Positions 56,322-64,000 of a stretch of DNA of 64,000 bases are shown here, piece by piece; positions within the stretch are counted from its first letter, which is position 1, and every line of letters starts with the position of its first letter. The notes below the pieces were generated by a model. It was not told the DNA's origin. It searched no databases and saw only the letters and a program-made list of their open reading frames with translations. The translations under genes and the position numbers were made by a program. This DNA comes from Streptomyces sedi (GTDB taxonomy: Bacteria > Actinomycetota > Actinomycetes > Streptomycetales > Streptomycetaceae): positions 1 through 64,000 of the forward strand of contig NZ_VDGT01000005.1 of the NCBI RefSeq assembly GCF_006335015.1, given 5' to 3'.

Positions 56322-57092
56322 TCACCCGGTGCGGGTGGCCTTCCACAGCTCCTCGCTCGGCCAACTCCTGGCCCACGCGGCGGTGACCTCCGGGTAGTCG
56401 CGGGCGCCCGCCTCCGGCGCGGCGACCTCGATCAGCTCGTCCACGGTGAAGCCGTGCTCCCGCAGCAGCCGAATCAGCTCCCCGTGCGGCAGGGTGAACT
56501 CGACCCCGCCGCCGTGCGGCAGCCGCGAGGCCCCGAAGTAGGGCCGCAGCAGCCGCGAGTCGGCGGCACCCGCCTCGGGCCGGCAGACGGCGAAGAAGGG
56601 GGAGCGCCGGCTGAACGCCAGCCGCCCGCCCGGCTCCAGCAGCCGGGCGGCCTCGGCGATCCAGCGGTGCGGGTCGCACCAGAGGGAAGCGCCGTAGTCG
56701 CTGATGACCAGCGCGAACCGGCCGCCGCGCAACGACACCCGTTCGGCGTCGGCGAGCACCAGATCCATGGCCAGCCCGAACTCCTCGCGCAGCGCCCGCG
56801 CGGTGGCCAACTGCGCGGCGGACACGTCGACCGCGACGGGGCACGCCCCGGCCCTGGCCAGCCACGCCGACACGTAGCCCGTTCCGCAGCCGAGTTCGAC
56901 CACCCGACGCCCCGCGATGTCGTCCGGGATCAGCCGAGCCCTGGACTCGGGCGTCGCCCACAGCCCCCAGGTCGGCTCCCGCTGCGCCCAGTGGGAACGG
57001 GCCAACGGCGCGTGGTAGGCGGCGCGTTCCTCGTCCCAGTGCACTCGGTTGCGCGCGACGTGGTCGGTGGGTTCGCTCCCGGGATCGGCCAT
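56322..57092 (-). CDS. Class I SAM-dependent methyltransferase
   Basis: 256 residues. NRVHWDEERAAYHAPLARSHWAQREPTWGLW, SAM motif VVELGCGTGYVSAWLARAG (about 64-82), VDVSAAQLATARAL, FALVISDYGASLWCDPHRW, LLEPGGRLAFSRRSP. The family is common in actinobacteria, substrate unknown. ATG 57092. Repeat cluster D lies upstream. Confidence 0.9.
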   Translation of the reverse strand: MADPGSEPTDHVARNRVHWDEERAAYHAPLARSHWAQREPTWGLWATPESRARLIPDDIAGRRVVELGCGTGYVSAWLARAGACPVAVDVSAAQLATARALREEFGLAMDLVLADAERVSLRGGRFALVISDYGASLWCDPHRWIAEAARLLEPGGRLAFSRRSPFFAVCRPEAGAADSRLLRPYFGASRLPHGGGVEFTLPHGELIRLLREHGFTVDELIEVAAPEAGARDYPEVTAAWARSWPSEELWKATRTG

Positions 57093-57149
57093 GCGGTCAT
57101 CACACAAGCGGGTGGTGGTCGACCGCAACCCGATAACCGGCGGCAGCCA

Positions 57150-57290
57150 TGGTCGGCCAACCCCCGCCACACAGCATTCGCGCGGTTCACCGCGCCCCCA
57201 AGCCGCCACCGGCAGTACAGGGGCGCGAGGAACGGCGCGAGTAACCCACCACCGGGGCGCACCGACAACCCGCCCCGCCACAAAGTTCCC
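57150..57290 (+). repeat. Interspersed hairpin repeat, cluster D (degenerate single unit)
   Basis: Contains GGTCGGCCAACCCCCGCCAC, a left arm GCGCGGTTCACCGCGCCCCC at about 57180, and a right arm GGGGCGCGAGGAACGGCGC at about 57219-57237, then the linker ACCACCGGGGCGCACC. It is the most diverged of the four clusters. The rest of the 57093-57356 gap shows no gene. Confidence 0.8.
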
Positions 57291-57356
57291 GACCGCCGGG
57301 GCGAGGAGGGCGCCCCACCGCGCCGCGTCCGTCGACGGGCACGGTCGGGCGCGGGG

Positions 57357-58145
57357 TCACGTGGTCCGACGGGTCGGGCGGGTGCGCAGGCCGTGCATCC
57401 CGCCGTCGACGGGGAGGGCGGTGCCGGTGATCGCCGAGGACCAGGGGCCGGCGAGGTGGGCGATGGCCTCGGCCACCTCGACCGCGGTGACCAGTCGGCC
57501 GGTGGGCTGGCGCGCCTCCAGCGCGGCGCGCTCGGCCGCCGGGTCGTCGGCGGCGGACAGCAGTCGTCCCACCCACGGGGTGTCGACCGTGCCGGGGTTG
57601 ACGCAGTTGACGCGGATGCCGTCCGGCAGGAGATCGGCCGCGGTGGCCCTGGTCAGCGCTAACACCGCGCCCTTGGTCGCCGAGTACAGCGCGCGGTTGG
57701 GCAGCCCCGTGGTGGCCGCGACCGAGCAGGTGTTGACGATCGCCGGTGCCGACGAACGACGCAGGTGCGGCAGCGCGGCACGGGTCACGCGCACCACGCC
57801 GAGCAGGTTGACGTCCAGGACGCGGTGCCACTCCTCGTCGGGGTTGTCCTCGACGGTGCCGGCGGCGCCGATCCCCGCGTTGTTGACGACGATGTCCAGG
57901 CCGCCGAGCGTCTCGGCGGCGGTGGCGACGGAGGCGCGGACGGAGGAGTCGTCGGCGACGTCCGCGCGGAGGCCGAGCAGCGGCTCGGGCACCTCGGCGG
58001 TGAGGTCGAGGCAGGCGACCCGCGCGCCCCGTTCGGCGAGCAGGGTGGCGGTGGCCAGGCCGATGCCGGAGGCCCCGCCGGTGACCAGGGCGGAGAGTCC
58101 GGCGAAGGGGAGCCCGCCGTCGGGGGCGCTCGGGTCCTGGCTCAC
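57357..58145 (-). CDS. SDR-family dehydrogenase, probable 2-keto-3-deoxy-L-fuconate dehydrogenase
   Basis: 262 residues. Cofactor motif [19 protein letters not shown], Asp in ACLDLTAE suggesting NAD, NNAG, catalytic Ser in TCSVAATTG and YSATK. The start is GTG 58145, overlapping the L-fuconate dehydratase stop (GTGA). Adjacent L-fucose genes suggest oxidation of 2-keto-3-deoxy-L-fuconate; this is inferred from context as sequence alone gives only SDR. Confidence 0.85.
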   Translation of the reverse strand: MSQDPSAPDGGLPFAGLSALVTGGASGIGLATATLLAERGARVACLDLTAEVPEPLLGLRADVADDSSVRASVATAAETLGGLDIVVNNAGIGAAGTVEDNPDEEWHRVLDVNLLGVVRVTRAALPHLRRSSAPAIVNTCSVAATTGLPNRALYSATKGAVLALTRATAADLLPDGIRVNCVNPGTVDTPWVGRLLSAADDPAAERAALEARQPTGRLVTAVEVAEAIAHLAGPWSSAITGTALPVDGGMHGLRTRPTRRTT

Positions 58146-59443
58146 GTGGTCTCCCTCCACACGGGTCCTTCGGGGTAGCGGTGGTCGGCGACCGAGGCGG
58201 GGTGCAGTTCGGCGCCGAGGCCGGGTGTCAGTGGCGCGAGGTAGTGTCCATCACGCAGAGTGACCGGAGCGGTGAAGTGTTCGTGGAGGTGGTCGACGTA
58301 CTCGATGACCCGGTTCTCGGTGGTGCCGCTCACCGCCACATAGTCGAACATGGCGAGGTGTTGCACCATCTCGCAGAGGCCCACGCCACCGGCGTGCGGG
58401 CAGACGGGGACGCCGAACTTGGCGGCCAGCAGCAGGATCGCGACGTTCTCCGTGACGCCCGCGACGCGGGACGCGTCGAGTTGCAGGATGTCGATGCCCT
58501 CGGCCTGGAGCAGTTGCTTGAAGACGACCTGGTTCTGGCAGTGCTCGCCGGTCGCGACGCGGATGGGTGCGACGGCGCGGCGGATCGCGGCGTGGCCCAG
58601 GATGTCGTCCGGGGAGGTGGGCTCCTCGATCCAGTACGGGTCGAAGGGGGCGAGCGGGCGCAGCCGTTCGATCGCCTCGGTGACGCCCCACGCCTGGTTG
58701 GCGTCGATGGCGATGCGGATGTCGGGTCCGACGGCCTCCCGTGCGAGCCGCAACCGCCGCGCGTCGGCCTCGGCGTCGGCGCCGACCTTGAGCTTGATCT
58801 GGCGGAAGCCGTCGTCGACGGCCTCCTTGGCGAGCCGTACCAGCTTCTCGTCGGTGTAGCCGAGCCACCCGGGGGTGGTGGTGTAGGCGGGGTAGCCGTG
58901 CGCCAGCAGGTGCTCGGTCCGCTCGGCGCGCCCGGGGGCGGCGGCGCGGAGGATGTCCAGCGCCTCCTCGGGGGTGAGGGCGTCCCTGAGATAGCGGAAG
59001 TCGACCAGGGAGACGAGCTGTTCGGGGCTCATCTCGGCGAGCAGCCGCCACACCGGCTTGCCCGCGATCCGGCCCGCGAGGTCCCACACGGCGTTGTCGA
59101 TGGCGGCTGCCGCCATGTGGATGACGCCCTTGGACGGGCCGAGCCAGCGGAGTTGGCCGTCGTTGACCAGCCGTCGGTTGAACGCGCCGAGGTCGCCGAG
59201 GAGTTCGGGGACGGACTGCCCGACGACCAGCGGGGCGAGGGCGGAGACGGCGGCGGCCTGGACCTCGTTGCCGCGGCCGATGGTGAAGGCGAGGCCGTGG
59301 CCCTCGGCTCCCCCGCTGGTGCGGACCGTGACATAGGTGGCGGAGTAGTCGGGTTCGGGGTTCATGGCGTCGGAGCCGTCCAGTTCCCGCGAGGTGGGGA
59401 ACCGCACGTCCGTGACGTCCAACGAGACGATCTGCTCAGTCAT
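58142..59443 (-). CDS. L-fuconate dehydratase
   Basis: 433 residues of the enolase superfamily. [25 protein letters not shown] at the N-terminus and [14 protein letters not shown] match L-fuconate dehydratase. Catalytic features: Lys-x-Lys in [11 protein letters not shown], metal-binding Asp/Glu in [19 protein letters not shown] and ATGEHCQN, and the general-acid His in [11 protein letters not shown]. It dehydrates L-fuconate to 2-keto-3-deoxy-L-fuconate. ATG 59443. Divergent from the GntR gene and transcribed before the SDR. Confidence 0.92.
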   Translation of the reverse strand: MTEQIVSLDVTDVRFPTSRELDGSDAMNPEPDYSATYVTVRTSGGAEGHGLAFTIGRGNEVQAAAVSALAPLVVGQSVPELLGDLGAFNRRLVNDGQLRWLGPSKGVIHMAAAAIDNAVWDLAGRIAGKPVWRLLAEMSPEQLVSLVDFRYLRDALTPEEALDILRAAAPGRAERTEHLLAHGYPAYTTTPGWLGYTDEKLVRLAKEAVDDGFRQIKLKVGADAEADARRLRLAREAVGPDIRIAIDANQAWGVTEAIERLRPLAPFDPYWIEEPTSPDDILGHAAIRRAVAPIRVATGEHCQNQVVFKQLLQAEGIDILQLDASRVAGVTENVAILLLAAKFGVPVCPHAGGVGLCEMVQHLAMFDYVAVSGTTENRVIEYVDHLHEHFTAPVTLRDGHYLAPLTPGLGAELHPASVADHRYPEGPVWRETT

Positions 59444-59529
59444 GGTGCCTGCCGGGCTGCTGGTGGTCTGGGACGGGTCCTTGGCCCCTCGCCGGGAGCG
59501 TCGCGTCGCCGGAGGAGAGCCATAGACAT

Positions 59530-59665
59530 GGGATCTATTGATAGGGGCAGCGGCCCGCAACGTCCACCCCTGACGACAAAACTGCTGGTTATCGATTTTG
59601 TCGACTACCTCCGCAAGCGGCGGACATCACACCCTCTCGCCGAAGGTGGGATCTTTCTGTTAGGG
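59530..59665. promoter_or_regulatory. L-fucose divergon control region with palindrome and paired GGGATCT...TAGGG elements
   Basis: GGTTATCGATTTTGTCGACTACC (positions 59587-59609) has GGTnnTCGA-N5-TCGAnnACC symmetry, a plausible GntR operator. GGGATCTATTGATAGGG (59530-59546) and GGGATCTTTCTGTTAGGG (59648-59665) are near copies on either side, one close to each promoter. Confidence 0.5.
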
Positions 59666-59700
59666 TCCTCGCGTCCGAATTCCCCTGCGAGGTTGAGCAG

Positions 59701-60477
59701 ATGTCGCTGACCGACAACGCCATCGCCCGCATCCGGGAGCTGATCCGGTCCGGCGCGCTACCCCCGGGGGCCAAGCTGCCGCCCGAGCAGCAGCTCGCCG
59801 CCGAGCTCGGCCTGTCGCGGAACCTGATGCGTGAGGCCGTCAAGGCCCTGGTCGTCGCCCGGGTGCTGGAGATCCGCCGGGGCGACGGCACCTATGTGAC
59901 CAGCCTCCAGCCGAGGCTGCTGCTGGAGGGGCTGGCCGTCGCCGTCGAGCTGCTGCACGGCGAGACGCTGCTCGAACTCACCGAGACCCGGCGCCTCTTC
60001 GAGCCGGTGGCCACCGGCCTCGCGGCGCGGCGGATGACGCCCGAGGCGCTGGCCGTGGTCGCCCGCGAGCTGGAGGCGATGCGCGCCGCCAGGGACGACG
60101 TGGAGCTGCTGGTCCACCACGACGCCGCGTTCCACAGCGCGGTGCTGGCCGCCACCGGCAACGAGACGCTGGTCTCGCTGCTGGACGGGATCTCCGGGCG
60201 CACGCTGCGCGGTCGGATCTGGCGCGCGCTGGTCGACGAACACGCCTCCGCGCGCACCCTCACCGAGCACGAGGCCATCTACGACGCGCTCGCCGCGGGC
60301 GACGCCGCGCTGGCCGAGGCCACCGCGCTGGTGCACGTGAGCAGCACCGAGCACTGGTTGCACCGTCACCTGGACGCACAGCGGGCCGTCAAGGCGGAGG
60401 CCGAGGAGGCGGACGAGCCGGCGCCGCTCCCCCTCCCCGCCCCCGCGCCGGAGCGCACGCCGGCGGTGGGACGGTGA
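59701..60477 (+). CDS. GntR-family regulator of the L-fucose cluster (FadR/FCD type)
   Basis: 258 residues. Winged helix (IARIRELIRSGALPPGAKLPPEQQLAAELGLSRNLMREAVKALVV, about 7-50) and FCD ligand domain with VHHDAAFHSAVLAATGNETLV near 140, which has the metal-binding histidines. It is divergent from the dehydratase/SDR pair and overlaps the next gene by 4 bases, so it likely controls both arms and responds to a fucose catabolite. ATG 59701. The C-terminal Pro/Glu tail is non-conserved. Confidence 0.92.
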   Translation: MSLTDNAIARIRELIRSGALPPGAKLPPEQQLAAELGLSRNLMREAVKALVVARVLEIRRGDGTYVTSLQPRLLLEGLAVAVELLHGETLLELTETRRLFEPVATGLAARRMTPEALAVVARELEAMRAARDDVELLVHHDAAFHSAVLAATGNETLVSLLDGISGRTLRGRIWRALVDEHASARTLTEHEAIYDALAAGDAALAEATALVHVSSTEHWLHRHLDAQRAVKAEAEEADEPAPLPLPAPAPERTPAVGR

Positions 60478-61466
60478 AGACCGCCGGCGGGCTGACGACG
60501 CTGGGGCGCTCCGGCCTGACCGTGGGCCGGATCGGGCTCGGCACCGCGCCACTCGGCGGGCTCTTCACCCCCGTCTCGGACGCCGACGCCGAGGCGACGC
60601 TGGAGGCCGCCTGGGACGCGGGCGTGCGGTACTTCGACACCGCGCCGCACTACGGTCTCGGCGTCGCCGAGCGGCGGCTGGGCGCGTTCCTCGCCGACCG
60701 CCCCCGGAACGAGGTGGTGGTCTCGACGAAGGTCGGCCGGCTGCTGCGCCCCGGGTACTCGGCGCCGGGCACCGACGGCTACCACGGTGCGCCGACCGAC
60801 CTGGCCAGGCGCTGGGACTTCAGCGCCGAGGGCGTGCGCGCCTCGCTCACCGAGTCGCTGGAACGTTCCGGCCTGGACGCCTTCGACCTGGTGCTGCTCC
60901 ACGACCCCGACGACCACGGCGAGCAGGCGCTGGCCGAGGCGTATCCGGCCCTCGCCGAGCTGCGCGCCGAGGGGCTGGTGCGGGCCATCGGCGCGGGAAT
61001 GAACCAGACCGGGATGCTGACCAGGCTGGTCAACGAGACGGAGCTGGACGTGGTGCTGGTCGCCGGCCGCTACTCGTTGCTGGACCGGAGCGCGGCCGAG
61101 GCGCTGCTGCCGGCATGCGAGGCGCGCGGGGTCAGCGTGCTGGTGGGCGGGGTCTTCAACAGCGGGCTGCTGGCCGCCCCGCACGCCGGCGCGACGTTCG
61201 ACTACGCGCCGGCGCCCGACCCGCTGCTGCGCCGGGCGCGCGCGCTGGCCGCGCGTTGCGCCGAGTTCGGGGTGCCGCTGCCCGCCGCCGCGCTCCAGTT
61301 CCCGCTGCGCCATCCGGCCGTGGGCGGGGTGCTGCTCGGGGCGCGCAACGGGCGCGAGATCACCGAGAACGTCGCCCACGCCGCCACCGAGATCCCCGAG
61401 GAGCTGTGGCGGAGCCTGGAGGCGCCGCCGTCCGAGGAAGCCGAGGAGAGCGGGAGCACGCAATGA
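60474..61466 (+). CDS. Aldo/keto reductase, probable L-fucose (D-threo-aldose) dehydrogenase
   Basis: 330 residues. FDTAPHYGLGVAERRLGAFL (catalytic Asp and Tyr), VVVSTKVGRLLRPGY (Lys), LVLLHDPDD (His) and the SVLVGGVFNSGLLA loop are those of the D-threo-aldose 1-dehydrogenase group, which oxidises L-fucose to its 1,5-lactone with NAD(P). GTG 60474 overlaps the regulator stop; its own stop overlaps the lactonase ATG. The assignment rests on family plus context. Confidence 0.9.
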   Translation: MKTAGGLTTLGRSGLTVGRIGLGTAPLGGLFTPVSDADAEATLEAAWDAGVRYFDTAPHYGLGVAERRLGAFLADRPRNEVVVSTKVGRLLRPGYSAPGTDGYHGAPTDLARRWDFSAEGVRASLTESLERSGLDAFDLVLLHDPDDHGEQALAEAYPALAELRAEGLVRAIGAGMNQTGMLTRLVNETELDVVLVAGRYSLLDRSAAEALLPACEARGVSVLVGGVFNSGLLAAPHAGATFDYAPAPDPLLRRARALAARCAEFGVPLPAAALQFPLRHPAVGGVLLGARNGREITENVAHAATEIPEELWRSLEAPPSEEAEESGSTQ

Positions 61467-62329
61467 CAGGCCAGGGCGGAGTGATCGACGCGCACCACCA
61501 TCTGTGGGACCCGGCCCAACGGCCCCAGCCCTGGCTGTGGGAGGCGGGGATGGCCGCGCTCCACCGCCCGTTCGGCACCGGGGACCTGGAGGCGGCGACG
61601 GCGGACGCCGGGGTCGTCGGCACGGTGCTGGTGCAGGTGCTGCCGGAGTTGGCGGAGACCGTCGACTTCCTGGCCGTCGCCGCCCGCACTCCGCTGGTGG
61701 CCGGGGTCGTCGGCTGGGTCGACCTGACGCGCGGCGCGGACGCGGTCGCCGAGGACCTGGCGCGGCTGCGCTCGGCACCGGGCGGCGAGTATCTGGTCGG
61801 GGTACGGCACCTGGTGCAGGGCGAGGAGGACCCGCGCTGGCTCTGCCGGCCCGAGGTCCGCGACGGGCTGACCGCGGTCGAGGAGGCCGGGCTGGTCTAC
61901 GACCTGCTGGTGCTCCCCCACCAACTCCCCGCCGCCGTCGAGACGGTGCGCGCCCTGCCCGGGCTGCGCTTCGTGCTGGACCACCTGGCCAAGCCGCCCA
62001 TCGCCGACGGGACGCGGGAGCCGTGGGCGGCGCTGCTGCGGCAGTTGGCGGCCGAGCCCGGCGTGAGCTGCAAGCTCTCCGGCATGGTGACCGAGGCCGA
62101 GTGGAGCGGCTGGACGGTCGAGGCGCTGCGCCCCTACGCGGAGGTCGCGCTGGCCGCCTTCGGGCCCGACCGGGTGCTCTTCGGATCGGACTGGCCGGTC
62201 TGTCTTGCCGCCGCCTCCTACACCGACGTACTGGGCGCGGCACGGGAGTTGACGGCGGCGCTGACCGCGGCGGAGCGGGCGGCCGTCTTCGGGGGCAACG
62301 CCCGCCGCGTCTACGGCTTGAAGGGCTGA
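61463..62329 (+). CDS. Amidohydrolase-family lactonase, probable L-fuconolactonase
   Basis: 288 residues. IDAHHHLWDPAQRPQPWL carries the HxH metal ligands, followed by VGVRHLVQGEEDPRWLCRPEV, FVLDHLAKPPIADGT, SCKLSGMVTEA and LFGSDWPVCLAAASY, as in the COG3618 sugar-lactone hydrolases. It opens L-fucono-1,5-lactone to L-fuconate, the dehydratase substrate. The ATG overlaps the preceding stop (ATGA). Confidence 0.93.
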   Translation: MTGQGGVIDAHHHLWDPAQRPQPWLWEAGMAALHRPFGTGDLEAATADAGVVGTVLVQVLPELAETVDFLAVAARTPLVAGVVGWVDLTRGADAVAEDLARLRSAPGGEYLVGVRHLVQGEEDPRWLCRPEVRDGLTAVEEAGLVYDLLVLPHQLPAAVETVRALPGLRFVLDHLAKPPIADGTREPWAALLRQLAAEPGVSCKLSGMVTEAEWSGWTVEALRPYAEVALAAFGPDRVLFGSDWPVCLAAASYTDVLGAARELTAALTAAERAAVFGGNARRVYGLKG

Positions 62330-62338
62330 GCCTCCGGG

Positions 62339-62372
62339 GCCGTGGCGCACCCCCGGCGGGGCGCGCCACGGC
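62339..62372 (+). terminator. Hairpin terminator after the lactonase gene
   Basis: GCCGTGGCG-CA-CCCC and GGGG-CG-CGCCACGGC fold around CGGC, 10 bases after the stop of the L-fucose operon's right arm. Confidence 0.65.
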
Positions 62373-62567
62373 GAACGGCCGCGCGCCGCCGCGCTCCCCC
62401 GTTCGCCACCGCACCGCTCCCCCGCCCGTCTCCCCCCGTCGGGTCCGCCGGGCCCGTCGACGGGCACTCCCCGGAGACCGGCCCGGACGGTCGGTGACCG
62501 AGTGTGGGCCGGTTTCGGACGGGCTTTGCCGATCATTTGCCGACCGCCCGGCGCCCCCGGCGGCCGG

Positions 62568-63239
62568 TCAGAGGCGGTCCACCCGGGGGAACGCCTCGAC
62601 CGGCGTCATCTCGTCCGGAACGACGAAACGCAGCCGCGCGCGGGCCGCGGTGGGCGCGTCGATCAGCACGGCCGAGCCGCAGCCGGCGGGCAGCCGTTCC
62701 CCCTCGACCCGCGCCAACAGCCGAGCCAGCGCCCGGCGGTGACGGCGGAACGCGTAGCGGGAGACCGAACGCCCGCGCCGGCGCTGGCCGGCCAGCGCCG
62801 ACTCGGCGGGAACGTCGAAGAGCAGCAGGTGGTAGGGCTCCCCGCGGCGCCACGCGTGCCAGGCGAGCCATGCCCGCACCCAGCCCAGCCGCCCGCAGTC
62901 GTGGACCAGCACGGCCGCGTCCCGACGCAGCGCGAGCCACAGCCTGAGGTAGTGCGCCAGACGCACCAGCGGGCGGTAGACGGCGTACGGCAGCCGGTGC
63001 CCCAGGCGCACGTCCCAACGCTCCCTCACATCCTGGGAGTCGATCGTCCGCACCCCCGCGCGGGCGCCGCCGGGGCCGTGGGCGCGCCGCATCAGCGTGG
63101 ACTTGCCGCACCCGGGAAGGCCGCTCACCACCACCCGGTGGCCCGCGGGCCAGCACAGGGAGAGAAGCCGGTCGCCGGGCTCGCCACGCAGGTCACGGAC
63201 GCGGGGAGGGGCCGGGTCGGCCACGGTCTGGTCCATCAT
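62568..63239 (-). CDS. AAA-family ATP-binding protein (P-loop kinase-like)
   Basis: 223 residues. Walker A GLPGCGKST at 40-48; Asp in VLVHDCGRLG as a possible Walker B; a C-terminal HRRALARLLARVEGERLPAGCGSAVLID resembles the lid and nucleoside-kinase-like fold of stand-alone AAA/zeta-toxin-like proteins. Substrate unknown. The start is ATG 63239 or 63236 after GAAGGGAC. It is flanked by noncoding DNA and by a secreted-type gene upstream. Confidence 0.85.
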   Translation of the reverse strand: MMDQTVADPAPPRVRDLRGEPGDRLLSLCWPAGHRVVVSGLPGCGKSTLMRRAHGPGGARAGVRTIDSQDVRERWDVRLGHRLPYAVYRPLVRLAHYLRLWLALRRDAAVLVHDCGRLGWVRAWLAWHAWRRGEPYHLLLFDVPAESALAGQRRRGRSVSRYAFRRHRRALARLLARVEGERLPAGCGSAVLIDAPTAARARLRFVVPDEMTPVEAFPRVDRL

Positions 63240-63453
63240 GTCCCTTCACCCGGCCGCGGTTCGGCCTATCTGGCTGATTCTGCCCGCTTCCAGGGGTGAC
63301 CGGACGTCCGCATGGCTCAACTGTCCATCCAGCGACGGGCGATGGGCCAGAAACCATCGATCCGATGTCCGGGACCCATCGCCCGCCCAAGGAACGGCCG
63401 CCCGGGATCGCACGCCGTCGCGCATCCCGAACGGCCGTGTGCCTGACGCGCGT

Positions 63454-64000
63454 TCAGCAGCCGGTGCGGGTGGTACCCACCGCCACGTCGTCGTACCAGA
63501 GGGTGTCGGCGCCCTCGCCGTAGCTCTCCCAGCCGAGACGCAGGTCGACCACGTCCGGCGACCACTCACCCCGGTTGAGCCACTGCTGGTCGACGTCCTG
63601 CGTCGGCTCGCCGTCCACCACCAGCCCCTCGACCTGTTCGCCGTCGAGCCAGGTCTCCAACAGGCCCGCCGACCCGTCGAGTTGGAACTCCAGACAGGAC
63701 CACTCGTCCACCGGCAACGGCGCGCTGAGCGCCACGCCGGCCGGGCTCTGCGCGGGCAGGGTCGCGTCGTCGGACTCCCGGTTCCACTGGAGCGCCGCGT
63801 TCTGACCGCCCATCCGCAGATCGCGTGAGCCGTCGCCCACGTCCTCCATGGCGAGGAACGTCACGTGCTGCTGCGGGAGTTCGGTGGTGTGACGGACCCA
63901 GAAGCGGACGTAGAGGCCGCTCGCGGTGTCCACGTCGGCCAGTTCGGTGGCGACGAAGACGTGGTTGCAGTAGCCGTCCGCCCCGTCGATCCGCAGCGCG
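63454..64000 (-). CDS. Hypothetical secreted beta-sandwich protein, C-terminal part (5' end outside window)
   Basis: 182 residues are visible, open to the window edge. The text ALRIDGADGYCNHVFVATELADVD, GLYVRFWVRHTTELP, LPVDEWSCLEFQLDG, ETWLDGEQVEGLVV and LRLGWESYGEGADTLWYDDVAVG has the alternating strand pattern of a concanavalin A/LamG-like fold, and paired cysteines suggest export. It may be related to Cip1-like or polysaccharide-lyase-like proteins, but the catalytic residues are not visible to me. The stop is at 63454-63456. Confidence 0.7.
   Translation of the reverse strand, partial: ALRIDGADGYCNHVFVATELADVDTASGLYVRFWVRHTTELPQQHVTFLAMEDVGDGSRDLRMGGQNAALQWNRESDDATLPAQSPAGVALSAPLPVDEWSCLEFQLDGSAGLLETWLDGEQVEGLVVDGEPTQDVDQQWLNRGEWSPDVVDLRLGWESYGEGADTLWYDDVAVGTTRTGC

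Noticed and set aside
6842..57290. Possible CRISPR array from the recurring hairpin repeats
   Set aside because: Repeat units are few, of unequal spacing, spread over four distant gaps, and the linkers are themselves conserved rather than unique spacers; no cas genes are present.
1..64000. Biosynthetic gene cluster, prophage or integrative element
   Set aside because: No polyketide, NRPS, terpene or lanthipeptide core gene, no integrase, phage structural gene or att-like repeat was seen; the methyltransferases, SDRs and regulators are scattered single genes.

Overview
The window is chromosomal DNA from a high-GC actinomycete, almost certainly Streptomyces or a close relative. Support: very strong G/C bias at third codon positions, many GTG starts, dense 4-bp ATGA/GTGA gene overlaps, an ABC sugar importer without its own ATPase, actinobacterial families (SigK/RskA, Rv2578c-type radical SAM, DUF6278-like, Xi-GST-like) and a Streptomyces-type interspersed GGGGCGCGGGGAAC repeat. 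No species is claimed. I saw no rRNA, tRNA, CRISPR array or prophage.

Layout. 1-1.4 kb: the tail of an IS5-type transposase abutting a truncated relative of a small gene that survives intact at 1.1 kb, plus a Nudix hydrolase. 1.4-4.1 kb: a GST/glutathionyl-hydroquinone-reductase-like gene and a SsuD-like flavin monooxygenase, each preceded by a short RHIDL-type leader peptide, which suggests sulfur-linked attenuation. 4.2-6.8 kb: a GntR regulator, FdhD and an aldo/keto reductase. 7.2-16.7 kb: a SigK island. It holds the ECF sigma factor and its zinc anti-sigma partner, a convergent overlapping operon (FAD oxidoreductase, a DUF1365-CFA synthase fusion, a second CFA synthase, a DUF1295 methyltransferase-like protein), and a divergent molybdopterin oxidoreductase plus a fasciclin lipoprotein. 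This matches the mycobacterial sigK-rskA-Rv0446c-ufaA1-Rv0448c-Rv0449c block, and three promoters share a CC(A/G)TCC-N15-(A/C)CGAA element.

16.8-23.8 kb: pterin dehydratase, a membrane phosphatase, two metallo-beta-lactamase-fold hydrolases, a DedA protein, a methyltransferase and a DUF1772 protein. 23.9-28.9 kb: a polyol/sugar importer operon (DeoR regulator, binding protein, two permeases, zinc dehydrogenase). 29-37 kb: small proteins, a three-peptidase set (S9, M20, M55), and a regulator/quinone-reductase pair. 37-44.9 kb: a Clp-N/HTH protein with twin palindromic operators, a probable SOS-regulated radical SAM protein, a TetR/SDR divergon, hydrolases and a beta-lactamase-fold serine hydrolase. 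45-50.3 kb: formaldehyde-dehydrogenase-like gene, TetR regulator, CoA-ester lyase, and psd-pssA for phosphatidylethanolamine synthesis. 50.4-57.1 kb: MBL hydrolase, exonuclease III, GntR, WYL/DUF3224 divergon, a stress protein and a methyltransferase. 57.3-62.4 kb: an oxidative L-fucose catabolic cluster (SDR, L-fuconate dehydratase, GntR regulator, L-fucose dehydrogenase, lactonase) without the final cleaving enzyme. 62.5-64 kb: a P-loop protein and the end of a secreted-type protein.

Four clusters of one interspersed repeat (about 6.9, 19.4, 30.1 and 57.2 kb) sit in gene-free gaps, all in the same orientation.
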